DNA of 64,000 nucleotides from an uncultured Pelagibacteraceae bacterium (GTDB taxonomy: Bacteria > Pseudomonadota > Alphaproteobacteria > Pelagibacterales > AG-422-B15). The notes beneath the pieces were generated by a model. That model searched no databases. It worked only from the letters and a program-made list of their open reading frames with translations, and was not told the origin of the DNA. The stretch covers positions 1 through 64,000 of the forward strand of contig CABZLP010000001.1 in NCBI GenBank assembly GCA_902526565.1, read 5' to 3'. The translations under genes were made by a program, and so were the position numbers. Positions 1 to 8,133 of the stretch are shown here, piece by piece (position 1 is the first letter of the stretch; each line of letters opens with the position of its first letter).

Positions 1-606
1 TTAAATGCTGGACTTGGCTTTAGAACATTAACAAACAACGATAGTGCAGTCCTAGGGATAAATATTTTTCACGATTATGAATTTGACGAAGGTCATCAAA
101 GAGGAAGTATTGGTGTTGAGTATTTAGCCAGTAATTTTCAAATTTACGCAAATCTTTACGACCGTTTATCAGAAAGAGTGAGCTATACTTCTGGATCTTC
201 AACTATTCTTGAAGAAGTTGTAAATGGCTATGATTACTCAATTGTGGGAACGGCTCCTTATCTGCCTTGGGCTAAAGTTGTTTATACTGGATACAGTTGG
301 GACAGACAAGGAGCGGATTTAGAAGGCAACAGAATGTCACTTGAAGCTAACCTGCATCAGGGTATTATTTTTGAGTACGGAAAAAATGATATTGATGATA
401 GTTCAAATGATGAAGATTTTTATAAGCTAACTTTTAAGTGGCCTAATGATAAATCAACCCCAACCATCTTCAATGAAACGATCTCTGAAAATATTTTTCC
501 GCTAGTCGATATGTCAGACAAAATGTTAGGTAAAGTAAGAAGAACAAATAATATAATTACTCAAAAGACAGGCGAAGGTGGAGTGATAATAACCAGAGGT
601 ACCTAA
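1..606 (+). CDS. Inverse autotransporter (intimin/invasin-like) beta-barrel domain protein, 5' truncated by window edge
   Basis: Frame 1 is open from base 1 to the TAA at 604-606. The translation begins LNAGLGFRTLTNNDSAVLGINIFHDYEFDEGHQRGSIGVEYLASNFQIYANLY, which matches the inverse-autotransporter barrel pattern (N.G.G.R..-LG.N.F.D...-H.R.S.G.E). The ORF track lists only 178-606. Confidence 0.75.
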   Translation, partial: LNAGLGFRTLTNNDSAVLGINIFHDYEFDEGHQRGSIGVEYLASNFQIYANLYDRLSERVSYTSGSSTILEEVVNGYDYSIVGTAPYLPWAKVVYTGYSWDRQGADLEGNRMSLEANLHQGIIFEYGKNDIDDSSNDEDFYKLTFKWPNDKSTPTIFNETISENIFPLVDMSDKMLGKVRRTNNIITQKTGEGGVIITRGT

Positions 607-608
607 AC

Positions 609-1676
609 ATGAGTCATATTGTTAAATTATTTCTTCTAAAAATAACAATTCTTTTATTCGCATTAACTAATGCCATAGCAAATTCAAATGTATCTCAAGC
701 ATGGACTTATGGAGCTTATGGAACACCTACTGTATTCAAGGTCAAACCGCTATCTATGGAACTATGTGAGTCTTTTGATATTTCGACAGGAATATGCAAT
801 GGAGCAAACGATGTTACATTTACACCAAATGTAACAGAAGATGATGGCAGATGCGATCTCGCGGGTGTATCTCCAGGGGCTGTAGCTTGTACAGCTGCTG
901 GTACAGACGGCATTCCTAAAAATGTAACTTTTAATTATATGAAGGCAACTATTTCCAGAACAATGTGGTTAACAGGATCAGTAGAACCAAAAGATGCTAA
1001 TGGAGATACGATCCAATGGCAAAGTAATTCAAATTATAATGGAAATTTAAGCCAATGTGTAACAAACATCTCCAATACGAATACAAATGGATCATCCGCA
1101 CCACTTGGCTCAACATCAGGAACTCCAAGTGAACAAGCGATATATTTTCTGAATGGACCTGGTAATGATGACTACTCTGGTAATGCTAGTACTGCATCTT
1201 GGTCAGAAGCAAGAGGCAATAGTCAAGATAACCCTCAAGCTACCCCAGACTGGAATGCAGGTTGTAACTCAGGTGATTTTGCTACTTTTCAAGAATTAGA
1301 ATTTGCTTCAGTCTCTATACTTGATACAGCTGGCTATACATCAACAACAACTTCCTCATGTGGGAATTATAGTTATTATAATGATTACTCTGGCGTATGG
1401 CAGGAAGATGGTACTGGCAACGAAATTACCAGGCAGATAATCTGGCAGGGGGGACTATCATCTTCCGATGAAGGTCTAGTTATGATTTATAAACTAACTT
1501 CTCCCTATACAAGAACATCAGATACACCTCCTACACTTAATATGGCATTTGATGTCACTGGCGGACTAAGGGCACAATTTGCGCAATATACTGCTGATGA
1601 AGATCCAAGTCCAGGGACAGAATTCTGCACCCTTGATGTAGGACGCCCATCAGTTACGATCACTATATCAGATTAA
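609..1676 (+). CDS. Secreted protein of unknown function, companion to the inverse-autotransporter barrel
   Basis: 355 aa ORF with an N-terminal signal peptide (MSHIVKLFLLKITILLFALTNAIA). Starts 2 nt after the barrel stop. Contains TPTVFKVKPLSMELC and a beta-rich C-terminus (LNMAFDVTGGL...VTITISD). Confidence 0.7.
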   Translation: MSHIVKLFLLKITILLFALTNAIANSNVSQAWTYGAYGTPTVFKVKPLSMELCESFDISTGICNGANDVTFTPNVTEDDGRCDLAGVSPGAVACTAAGTDGIPKNVTFNYMKATISRTMWLTGSVEPKDANGDTIQWQSNSNYNGNLSQCVTNISNTNTNGSSAPLGSTSGTPSEQAIYFLNGPGNDDYSGNASTASWSEARGNSQDNPQATPDWNAGCNSGDFATFQELEFASVSILDTAGYTSTTTSSCGNYSYYNDYSGVWQEDGTGNEITRQIIWQGGLSSSDEGLVMIYKLTSPYTRTSDTPPTLNMAFDVTGGLRAQFAQYTADEDPSPGTEFCTLDVGRPSVTITISD

Positions 1677-1754
1677 ATCTATAGACTAAAAATTATATGT
1701 AATTTATAAGTTTTCACTGCTTTCAATATTTATATAATTATTGAATGCCTCTTA

Positions 1755-1830
1755 GCCCCTATAGCTCAATTGGTAGAGCAATTGATTTGTAATCAATAGG
1801 TTCGCGGTTCAAGTCCGTGTGGGGGCACCA
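1755..1830 (+). tRNA. tRNA-Thr (TGT anticodon), CCA encoded
   Basis: Cloverleaf readable: acceptor GCCCCTA/TGGGGGC, anticodon loop TTGTAAT between TTGAT/ATCAA, T-arm GGTTCAAGTCC, 3' ACCA. Confidence 0.95.
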
Positions 1831-1862
1831 CTTAATTACAAAAACTACTTCTCATTAATTAA

Positions 1863-2135
1863 TCAATCAAGCTCGACTGCGACTGTACCCATCATTCCAC
1901 CTGTTGTGGTCATGCCTACAGCTTTACCAGCCGCTGCTCTAATTTCATCGATGTTAGCTTTAACTTGTTCTTCACTGCTCCAGATAGTCATCGTTCTAAG
2001 TGTTTTTTCGCCCGTGACTGTTGCACGCATATTAGTCGCTCCGTGCTTTTTCATCTCAGGCCAGAAACCTTTCATATTTTCAACGGCATTTTCAATATTT
2101 CCGTCAAATTCCCAATCGGTAAAAGATACAAACAT
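1863..2135 (-). CDS. Small conserved hypothetical protein (90 aa, possible dimeric alpha/beta-barrel/ABM-like fold)
   Basis: Intact ORF MFVSFTDWEFDGNIENAVENMKGFWPEMKKHGATN... The opposite-strand ORFs look less protein-like. Confidence 0.6.
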   Translation of the reverse strand: MFVSFTDWEFDGNIENAVENMKGFWPEMKKHGATNMRATVTGEKTLRTMTIWSSEEQVKANIDEIRAAAGKAVGMTTTGGMMGTVAVELD

Positions 2136-2180
2136 TTATTACTCCATATTTTTTAATAATAACTAAATAGTATACTAACC

Positions 2181-2226
2181 AATTAACTTATAATCAATAG
2201 GTTCGCGGTCAAGAGTGGGGACGCCA
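2181..2226 (+). repeat. Degenerate partial copy of the tRNA-Thr 3' half (non-functional)
   Basis: aattaacttataatcaataggttcgcggtcaagagtggggacgcca aligns with tRNA-Thr 1780-1830 (aattgatttgtaatcaataggttcgcggttcaagtccgtgtgggggcacca). 19 nt (taatcaataggttcgcggt) are identical. Confidence 0.85.
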
Positions 2227-2234
2227 TTAAAAAA

Positions 2235-2861
2235 TTAATCTGTATAGCCGTTAATTGATTTAGTAGTAGGGCTTTTAGTAATAGTTTTATTATCTTTCAG
2301 AGTTTTGAAAAAATAATCACCAATCATATTTGTAATGCCCCAATTGTAATTTTCATTATGAAAGTGATGACTCATATGCGCATCACGAAGATTCTTGCCA
2401 ATTTTGGTTAAAGGTTTATAGTTTTTTGAATGGTGCGCTAAATGAATCCACTCGTACCAAAGATGATAGATAAGGTGTCCAGTAAATGGAACCATGGCAG
2501 CACCAAAACTCCAAAAAATTAATGAATAAAATAAATAAACCTGACCGTATGTGTAAATTAGATACCTCCAAGGTGCGAACTGAAGTTTTATGTTATCCGG
2601 ATCGCGATGATGTCCATGATGAAGAACTATTTGGTATCTTCTATACCAACCATCTTTTTTTGTAAGCTCAACATGTAGCTGGTATTTGTGAACATACCAT
2701 TCATAAAATGGAGCGAGTAAAATTGGAATAAATATCCAAATTAGATAGTCATTTATAAGGCTAGTATTGAATATGTAAAATGCACCAAATACAGCCATCA
2801 AGATAAAGCCGATAACGGTTGAATGAGAAAAATAATTTTTGAATACGCTACTCATATGCAT
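2235..2861 (-). CDS. Fatty acid hydroxylase/sterol desaturase superfamily membrane protein
   Basis: Histidine clusters HHGHH, HLAHH and HMSHHFHNE with several TM segments. Confidence 0.8.
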   Translation of the reverse strand: MHMSSVFKNYFSHSTVIGFILMAVFGAFYIFNTSLINDYLIWIFIPILLAPFYEWYVHKYQLHVELTKKDGWYRRYQIVLHHGHHRDPDNIKLQFAPWRYLIYTYGQVYLFYSLIFWSFGAAMVPFTGHLIYHLWYEWIHLAHHSKNYKPLTKIGKNLRDAHMSHHFHNENYNWGITNMIGDYFFKTLKDNKTITKSPTTKSINGYTD

Positions 2862-2865
2862 ATTA

Positions 2866-2893
2866 TATAGGACGGAATTTCTTCCGTCCTATA
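2866..2893 (-). promoter_or_regulatory. Perfect 12-bp inverted repeat hairpin upstream of the hydroxylase start
   Basis: On the minus strand: TATAGGACGGAA-GAAA-TTCCGTCCTATA (GNRA-type loop). It lies between the fdh stop and the hydroxylase ATG. Confidence 0.65.
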
Positions 2894-2903
2894 GAAAAAT
2901 CAA

Positions 2904-4103
2904 TTATTTTTTTTGGTACTTAGCCGCTTCTTCAGAGCCACCTGTTGCAGTCCCTTTACTGTAGGAGTGGGCCCCCATGCCAGCTAGTTCGCCATTTTGA
3001 ACAATAAGATATGGATCTCTTATAGGTGAACCATCAAAGAAACATTCAAGGATTTCTCTTACACCTGCGGCATATCTTGCTTGCGCAGACAGCGACGTTC
3101 CTGAGGTGTGCGGAGTCATTCCGTGATGAGGCATTGTTCTCCATACATGATCATTTGGTGCTGGCTGAGGAAACCATACATCTCCTGCATAACCACTAAT
3201 CTGACCAGATTCAAGTGCACGGGCAATTGCGTCTTTATCGCAAATTTTACCTCTAGCAGTGTTTACAATGTATGCTCCTCTTTTCATCTTACTTATTAAT
3301 TCATCGTTAAACATATGCTCGGTTTCAGGGTGCAGTGGACAGTTAATCGTTACTACATCACAAACCTTTACCATAGACTCAACTGACTCATGAAAAGTAA
3401 GGTTTAATTCTTTTTCAACTTCATCAGGTAGTTTATGTCGATCAAAGTAATGCATATGTACATCAAAATGTTTTAATTTTCTAAGAGCATCTAAGCCAAT
3501 ACGACCAGCTGCAACGGTACCAACATGCATACCCTCAAGGTCATAAGAACGTTGAACAGCATCAGCAATATTCCATCCACCCTCATTAATAATTCTATGC
3601 TGATTATGGTAATCTCTGACTAAAGATAAAATCTGCATAACAATGTGCTCTGCAACCGATCTTGAGTTACAAAAAGTTACCTCTACAACATCAACTTTAC
3701 GATCCATTGCAGCTTGTAAATCAACATGATCTGATCCAATTCCTGCTGTAATGGCCATTTTAAGATTTAAGGCTGTCTCCATCTTTTCCCTTGTTAGATA
3801 GTAAGGAAAAAAGGGTTGAGATATAACTACATCTGCATCAATTAATTCTTTATCAGCTTGACAGTCATCGCCGTCTTTATCAGATGTAACAACTAGTGTA
3901 TGCCCAGCATCCTCAAGAAACTTCCTTAGACCAAGTTCACCTGATACACAGCCTAATAATTCTCCAGGTGTAAAATCTATTGCTTTAGGTGATGGAAGTG
4001 TCATGCCATCAGGATACTTATCTAATTTTGGGATATCATCTAATGCATACTTTGATGGCATGCCACCTTTTGGATCGTCATATAAAATGCATAAAATCTT
4101 CAT
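2904..4103 (-). CDS. fdh: NAD-dependent formate dehydrogenase (D-2-hydroxyacid dehydrogenase superfamily)
   Basis: Closely follows methylotroph FDH sequence: ILYDDP...KAIDFTPGELLGCVSGELGLRKFLE, TAGIGSDHVDLQAA, HVGTVAAGRIGLDALR, YAGDVWFPQPAPNDHVWRTMP, HSYSKGTATGGSEEAAK. Confidence 0.95.
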   Translation of the reverse strand: MKILCILYDDPKGGMPSKYALDDIPKLDKYPDGMTLPSPKAIDFTPGELLGCVSGELGLRKFLEDAGHTLVVTSDKDGDDCQADKELIDADVVISQPFFPYYLTREKMETALNLKMAITAGIGSDHVDLQAAMDRKVDVVEVTFCNSRSVAEHIVMQILSLVRDYHNQHRIINEGGWNIADAVQRSYDLEGMHVGTVAAGRIGLDALRKLKHFDVHMHYFDRHKLPDEVEKELNLTFHESVESMVKVCDVVTINCPLHPETEHMFNDELISKMKRGAYIVNTARGKICDKDAIARALESGQISGYAGDVWFPQPAPNDHVWRTMPHHGMTPHTSGTSLSAQARYAAGVREILECFFDGSPIRDPYLIVQNGELAGMGAHSYSKGTATGGSEEAAKYQKK

Positions 4104-4190
4104 TACTTTCTCCTATTTAATAATCTTGAATATTCAATTTTCCGAGTGACTATGTCTTTAATTAATGTGGACGTCAATTATAATTCATTA

Positions 4191-4940
4191 CTAATTCATA
4201 AAAGATGGATCCAATTTTTCCATCTTTCTTCTGACTGCAGGCCATAAAAGTGCCCCTGCCATGCCTTGCGTAGCTTCACCTTGCTGTCTTGTAGTTTCGA
4301 TTGCCTCGGGTGATGGATTATTTAATTCTAATTTACCTGCCATTGCACGAACTTGGTAAGTACACGCTCTTTCTAAAAAATAGATATAAGTAAAGGCATC
4401 TGCAACATTTTTACCCGCAGCTAAAGTACCGTGATTTCGTAAAATCATTAAATTTTTATCCCCTAAATCAGCAACAAGTCTTTTCTTCTCATCCTCAAGT
4501 AGTGCAACTCCCTCATAATCGTGATAAGCAATTTGGTTGCGAACAAGCATTCCAGTTTGTGCTAAGGGTAAGAGACCATCTTTTAAAGAAGCAACCGCGA
4601 CACCATCATCAGAATGTAGATGAACAATACAATGAGCATCGCTTCTTGCTTCATGAATAGCGCTATGAATAATAAATCCAGCTGGATTAATAGGATTGTT
4701 AGTCTCACTGATAATCTTGCCGTTAATATCAACTTTTACTAAGTTTGAAGCTGTTATTTCATCAAACAAAAATCCATACGGGTTTATTAAAAAATGATCT
4801 TCGGTGCCGGGAACTCTTGCAGATATATGAGTAAAAATTAAATCATCCCATCCAAAGTAAGGTATTGTTCTATAAAAGGCCGCTAGATCCACTCTTACAT
4901 CCCATTCTTCTTTTGAAACTGAATTTTTTACATCAACCAT
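4191..4940 (-). CDS. Class II aldolase/adducin family protein
   Basis: FTHISARVPG...FLINPYG, HLHSDDGVAVASL, MILRNHGTLAAG motifs. Confidence 0.9.
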   Translation of the reverse strand: MVDVKNSVSKEEWDVRVDLAAFYRTIPYFGWDDLIFTHISARVPGTEDHFLINPYGFLFDEITASNLVKVDINGKIISETNNPINPAGFIIHSAIHEARSDAHCIVHLHSDDGVAVASLKDGLLPLAQTGMLVRNQIAYHDYEGVALLEDEKKRLVADLGDKNLMILRNHGTLAAGKNVADAFTYIYFLERACTYQVRAMAGKLELNNPSPEAIETTRQQGEATQGMAGALLWPAVRRKMEKLDPSFMN

Positions 4941-6432
4941 TGCTTATTAGTCTTTCTATTGTTTTCTTCCAGCCATCATAGAATTGTTCAGCTTGATCAA
5001 TTGAAATTTCTGGCTCAAATATCTGATCAGTTTTCCATAATTTTTCTACGTCCGCAACATCTTTGTATATACCAGCATAAATGCCTGCTAAGTACGCCGC
5101 TCCAATCGCCGTAGATTCTTGGTTCGCCGGTTTTTCTATTTTTACCTGCAATATATCAGACAAAAATTGCATCATCAAATTGTTACTTGTCATTCCTCCG
5201 TCAACTCGAATTGTAAACTTCTCTCTCGTGAGATTTGAGTCTTTTAAGAGACACTCAAATAAATCTCTGGTTTGAAAACAAATAGATTTGAGAGCTGCCA
5301 TCGCTATATCAGCTTTTGTGGTATCTCTTGTAATACCTGAAATTTGACCTCTAATGTTTGATCTCCAATAAGGGGCTCCTAAACCAGTAAATGCTGGTAC
5401 AAAATGTATATCATTAGAACTTTTGGTGGCTAAGCCCTCAACCTCAGATGCTTTATTAAAAAATTGAAGTTCATCACGCATCCATTGCACAACTGTTCCA
5501 GCATTAAATATACTTCCTTCAATAGCGTAATTCTTAATTCCATTAATGTTATAAGCTATTGTGGAAAGGAGGTTAGATTGTGATTTTATAATATTACTTC
5601 CTGTATTCATTAGTAAAAAGCAGCCTGTACCATATGTTGATTTTACCATACCTTCTTTAAAGCATGACTGACCAACTGAAGCTGCTTGCTGATCTCCAGC
5701 TACTCCACCAATTTGAATTTCGTTTCCAAAAAAGTCAGAAGCAATTTTACCAAAATCATCAACTGATCTTTTAACACGTGGAAGGATATTCTTTGGTAAT
5801 GCAAATATATCTAATAACTCTTCATCCCAATTATCTTCTACAATATTGTAGAGCATGGTTCTTGATGCGTTAGTTACATCGGTAGAGTGTTCGGATCCTT
5901 TCGTAAAATTCCAAATCAACCATGTATCTATTGTTCCAACTAATAAGTTGCCCTTATTGAGACATTCTTTTGCTTCCAGAATATTTTCTATAATCCACTT
6001 TATTTTTGTAGCAGAAAAATATGGATCAATGACTAATCCTGTTTTTGATATGATTGTTTGTATAAGGTTTTTCTCTTTAAGTTCGTTGCAATAATTTTCT
6101 GTGCGTCTATCCTGCCAGACAATGGCATTATAAACTGGTTTACCAGTCAATTTATCCCAAGCGACGATTGTTTCTCTTTGATTAGTGATGCCTGCTACGG
6201 CGATATCTTGCGCATTAATTTTAAGCTCTTCTAAAACTTGCTTGATTGAGTTAGTTGTTGTTTTTATTATTTCGAGAGGATCATGCTCAACCCATCCATT
6301 ATCAGGATAACATTGCTTAAATTCAATATTATTTTGAGCAAGTATTTCCCCATTTTCATTTAAAATTAAGGCTCTTGAACTTGTCGTCCCTTGATCTATT
6401 GAGAGAATATAACCACTTAATGACATATGCAC
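4933..6432 (-). CDS. glpK: Glycerol kinase
   Basis: ILSIDQGTTSSRALI, QCYPDNGWVEHDPLEI, GITNQRET, RVDGGMTSNNLMMQFLSDIL. Start codon may be one of two close ATGs. Confidence 0.95.
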   Translation of the reverse strand: MHMSLSGYILSIDQGTTSSRALILNENGEILAQNNIEFKQCYPDNGWVEHDPLEIIKTTTNSIKQVLEELKINAQDIAVAGITNQRETIVAWDKLTGKPVYNAIVWQDRRTENYCNELKEKNLIQTIISKTGLVIDPYFSATKIKWIIENILEAKECLNKGNLLVGTIDTWLIWNFTKGSEHSTDVTNASRTMLYNIVEDNWDEELLDIFALPKNILPRVKRSVDDFGKIASDFFGNEIQIGGVAGDQQAASVGQSCFKEGMVKSTYGTGCFLLMNTGSNIIKSQSNLLSTIAYNINGIKNYAIEGSIFNAGTVVQWMRDELQFFNKASEVEGLATKSSNDIHFVPAFTGLGAPYWRSNIRGQISGITRDTTKADIAMAALKSICFQTRDLFECLLKDSNLTREKFTIRVDGGMTSNNLMMQFLSDILQVKIEKPANQESTAIGAAYLAGIYAGIYKDVADVEKLWKTDQIFEPEISIDQAEQFYDGWKKTIERLISNG

Positions 6433-6505
6433 TTATTAATAAATTTTGATGTTCAAATAATGAGCATTTTAAGATAAAGAATTACTTTTTAGTAGGTAAA
6501 TTAAT

Positions 6506-7273
6506 ATGAATTTAAATAATCCAGTTTTTTTAGCATCCAGCAATGACGAGGCCATCAAACAAAAAAGGTCTTTAGAGGAAAAATACGGAAAAAATACATT
6601 AGATAACGCGGATGTTATCGTTGTATTGGGTGGTGATGGATTTATGCTTGAGGCAATAAAGGATCGTATGTCTCAAAACCTTCCTCTCTTTGGTTTAAAT
6701 TACGGAAGCATTGGATTTTTGATGAACTCTTCAAATCAAAACGATTTGGTAAATAGAATTAATCAGTCACAATCAATTAAAATATCTCCCTTGATGATGA
6801 AAGCAATAGGTGTCGACGGTGTTGTTCATGAAGCGATTGCTATTAATGAAGTTTCATTACTAAGAGAAACGCACCAAGCATCCAAAATAAAAATTTCAGT
6901 TGATGGTAAAATAAGGTTGGATGAACTAATCTGTGATGGAATATTAATTTCAACTCCATCTGGAAGTACAGCTTATAATTTATCGGCTCATGGTCCAATT
7001 CTGCCGATAAATGCAGATGTTCTTGCATTAACTCCTATAAGTGCTTTCCGACCTAGAAGATGGAAAGGTGCAATACTTAACAATGGGTCCAATGTAAAAT
7101 TTGAAATAATCGAGAGTAAGAAAAGACCTGTAAGTGCTGTGGCTGATAGTACTGAATTTAGAGATATCAGTTCTGTTGAAGTCCATCAAAGTAAAGATCA
7201 AGTTGTAGAACTTTTATTCGATAAGGATCATTCTTTTGACGAACGTATACTAAACGAACAATTTAAGTTTTAG
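6506..7273 (+). CDS. nadK: NAD kinase
   Basis: VVLGGDGFMLEAI, FGLNYGSIGFLMN, DGILISTPSGSTAYNLSAHGPIL. Confidence 0.95.
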   Translation: MNLNNPVFLASSNDEAIKQKRSLEEKYGKNTLDNADVIVVLGGDGFMLEAIKDRMSQNLPLFGLNYGSIGFLMNSSNQNDLVNRINQSQSIKISPLMMKAIGVDGVVHEAIAINEVSLLRETHQASKIKISVDGKIRLDELICDGILISTPSGSTAYNLSAHGPILPINADVLALTPISAFRPRRWKGAILNNGSNVKFEIIESKKRPVSAVADSTEFRDISSVEVHQSKDQVVELLFDKDHSFDERILNEQFKF

Positions 7274-8130
7274 TCGGTAGATATGACCGCCTGAAAGGGA
7301 CCGCTGCCAAAAACAATTCTATTTGAACCATTATTATACATTGACATACCCTCGCCAACATTGAATGACATTGTAATCGTAGTTGTAGTTTCTGTAAAAT
7401 TTACTGGTGATGCAAAGGTGGCTGCACCAAGAAGCTTATCAACGTCTGCATCATTTTCTGCCAAATAAGAATTAGTATCTATTAGATAACCCTTAATACT
7501 TGCTGAAGTCCCATTTAAATTATCTCCTTCTGCAGTTCCTGAAAAAGACCCACTATCAAAACTAGTTAATAGCTCAGTGAATTTTCCTGCAGTTATTTCA
7601 GAAGCTCCACATTCTGAGGTACCCGAAGGAACTGCGCCTGTTCCGTATGTGCCAGAACCACTTTTTGTCCCACAGTAAACGCCTGAATTACCATCCTGGT
7701 CTGTGACCGCTTCGTCAAATTGTAGTGATGCAGTTATTCCAAATGAATTATCTATCAACATAACTCCATGTGTATATGTGCCATTTGGAGGTCGAGTCAT
7801 TGTACCTGGTACATCTACAGTAGCATTCTGTTGAACTGAAAGGGTAGCCCCTGAACTTAATTCCCAGTTTTTATAACAATTGGATAAGTCCATTACAGTT
7901 GTAGTGGTAGGAGCGGCTGGCGCACTGGTGCATAAATACAGTTCATAAGCAATTATTTCATAAGCAGATGGGGCGCTTGCACAATATCCCTCGTCAATTA
8001 CTTCAGTCTTGTCATATATACCCCCTGTGATTGTACAACTATCAACGTGGCTATCAGCATAAGAAAAATTTATAGCTGACAAATTTATAACTAAAATTAA
8101 ATACAATAACTTTATAAATGATCTGGCCAT
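7270..8130 (-). CDS. Secreted protein of unknown function, companion to the inverse-autotransporter barrel (second copy)
   Basis: Signal peptide MARSFIKLLYLILVINLSAINFSYA. APSAYEIIAYELYLC resembles TPTVFKVKPLSMELC of the 609-1676 product, as do the C-terminal strands ITMSFNVGEGM...AVISTD. Confidence 0.7.
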   Translation of the reverse strand: MARSFIKLLYLILVINLSAINFSYADSHVDSCTITGGIYDKTEVIDEGYCASAPSAYEIIAYELYLCTSAPAAPTTTTVMDLSNCYKNWELSSGATLSVQQNATVDVPGTMTRPPNGTYTHGVMLIDNSFGITASLQFDEAVTDQDGNSGVYCGTKSGSGTYGTGAVPSGTSECGASEITAGKFTELLTSFDSGSFSGTAEGDNLNGTSASIKGYLIDTNSYLAENDADVDKLLGAATFASPVNFTETTTTITMSFNVGEGMSMYNNGSNRIVFGSGPFQAVISTD

Positions 8131-8133
8131 AAC

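Noticed and set aside
716-913. Antisense ORF 65 aa within the secreted companion gene
   Set aside because: Fully contained in a signal-peptide-bearing ORF; no independent evidence.
1819-2166. Plus-strand ORF of 115 aa overlapping tRNA-Thr 3' end
   Set aside because: Antisense to the better-supported 90-aa minus-strand protein; composition is typical of reverse-complement translation, and its start lies inside the tRNA.
2181-2226. Second tRNA gene
   Set aside because: Only the 3' half is present, with mutated anticodon stem, T-arm deletion and no acceptor 5' strand; kept as a repeat/remnant only.
5081-6094. Plus-strand ORFs inside glpK (64 and 79 aa)
   Set aside because: Antisense shadows of a clear glycerol kinase.
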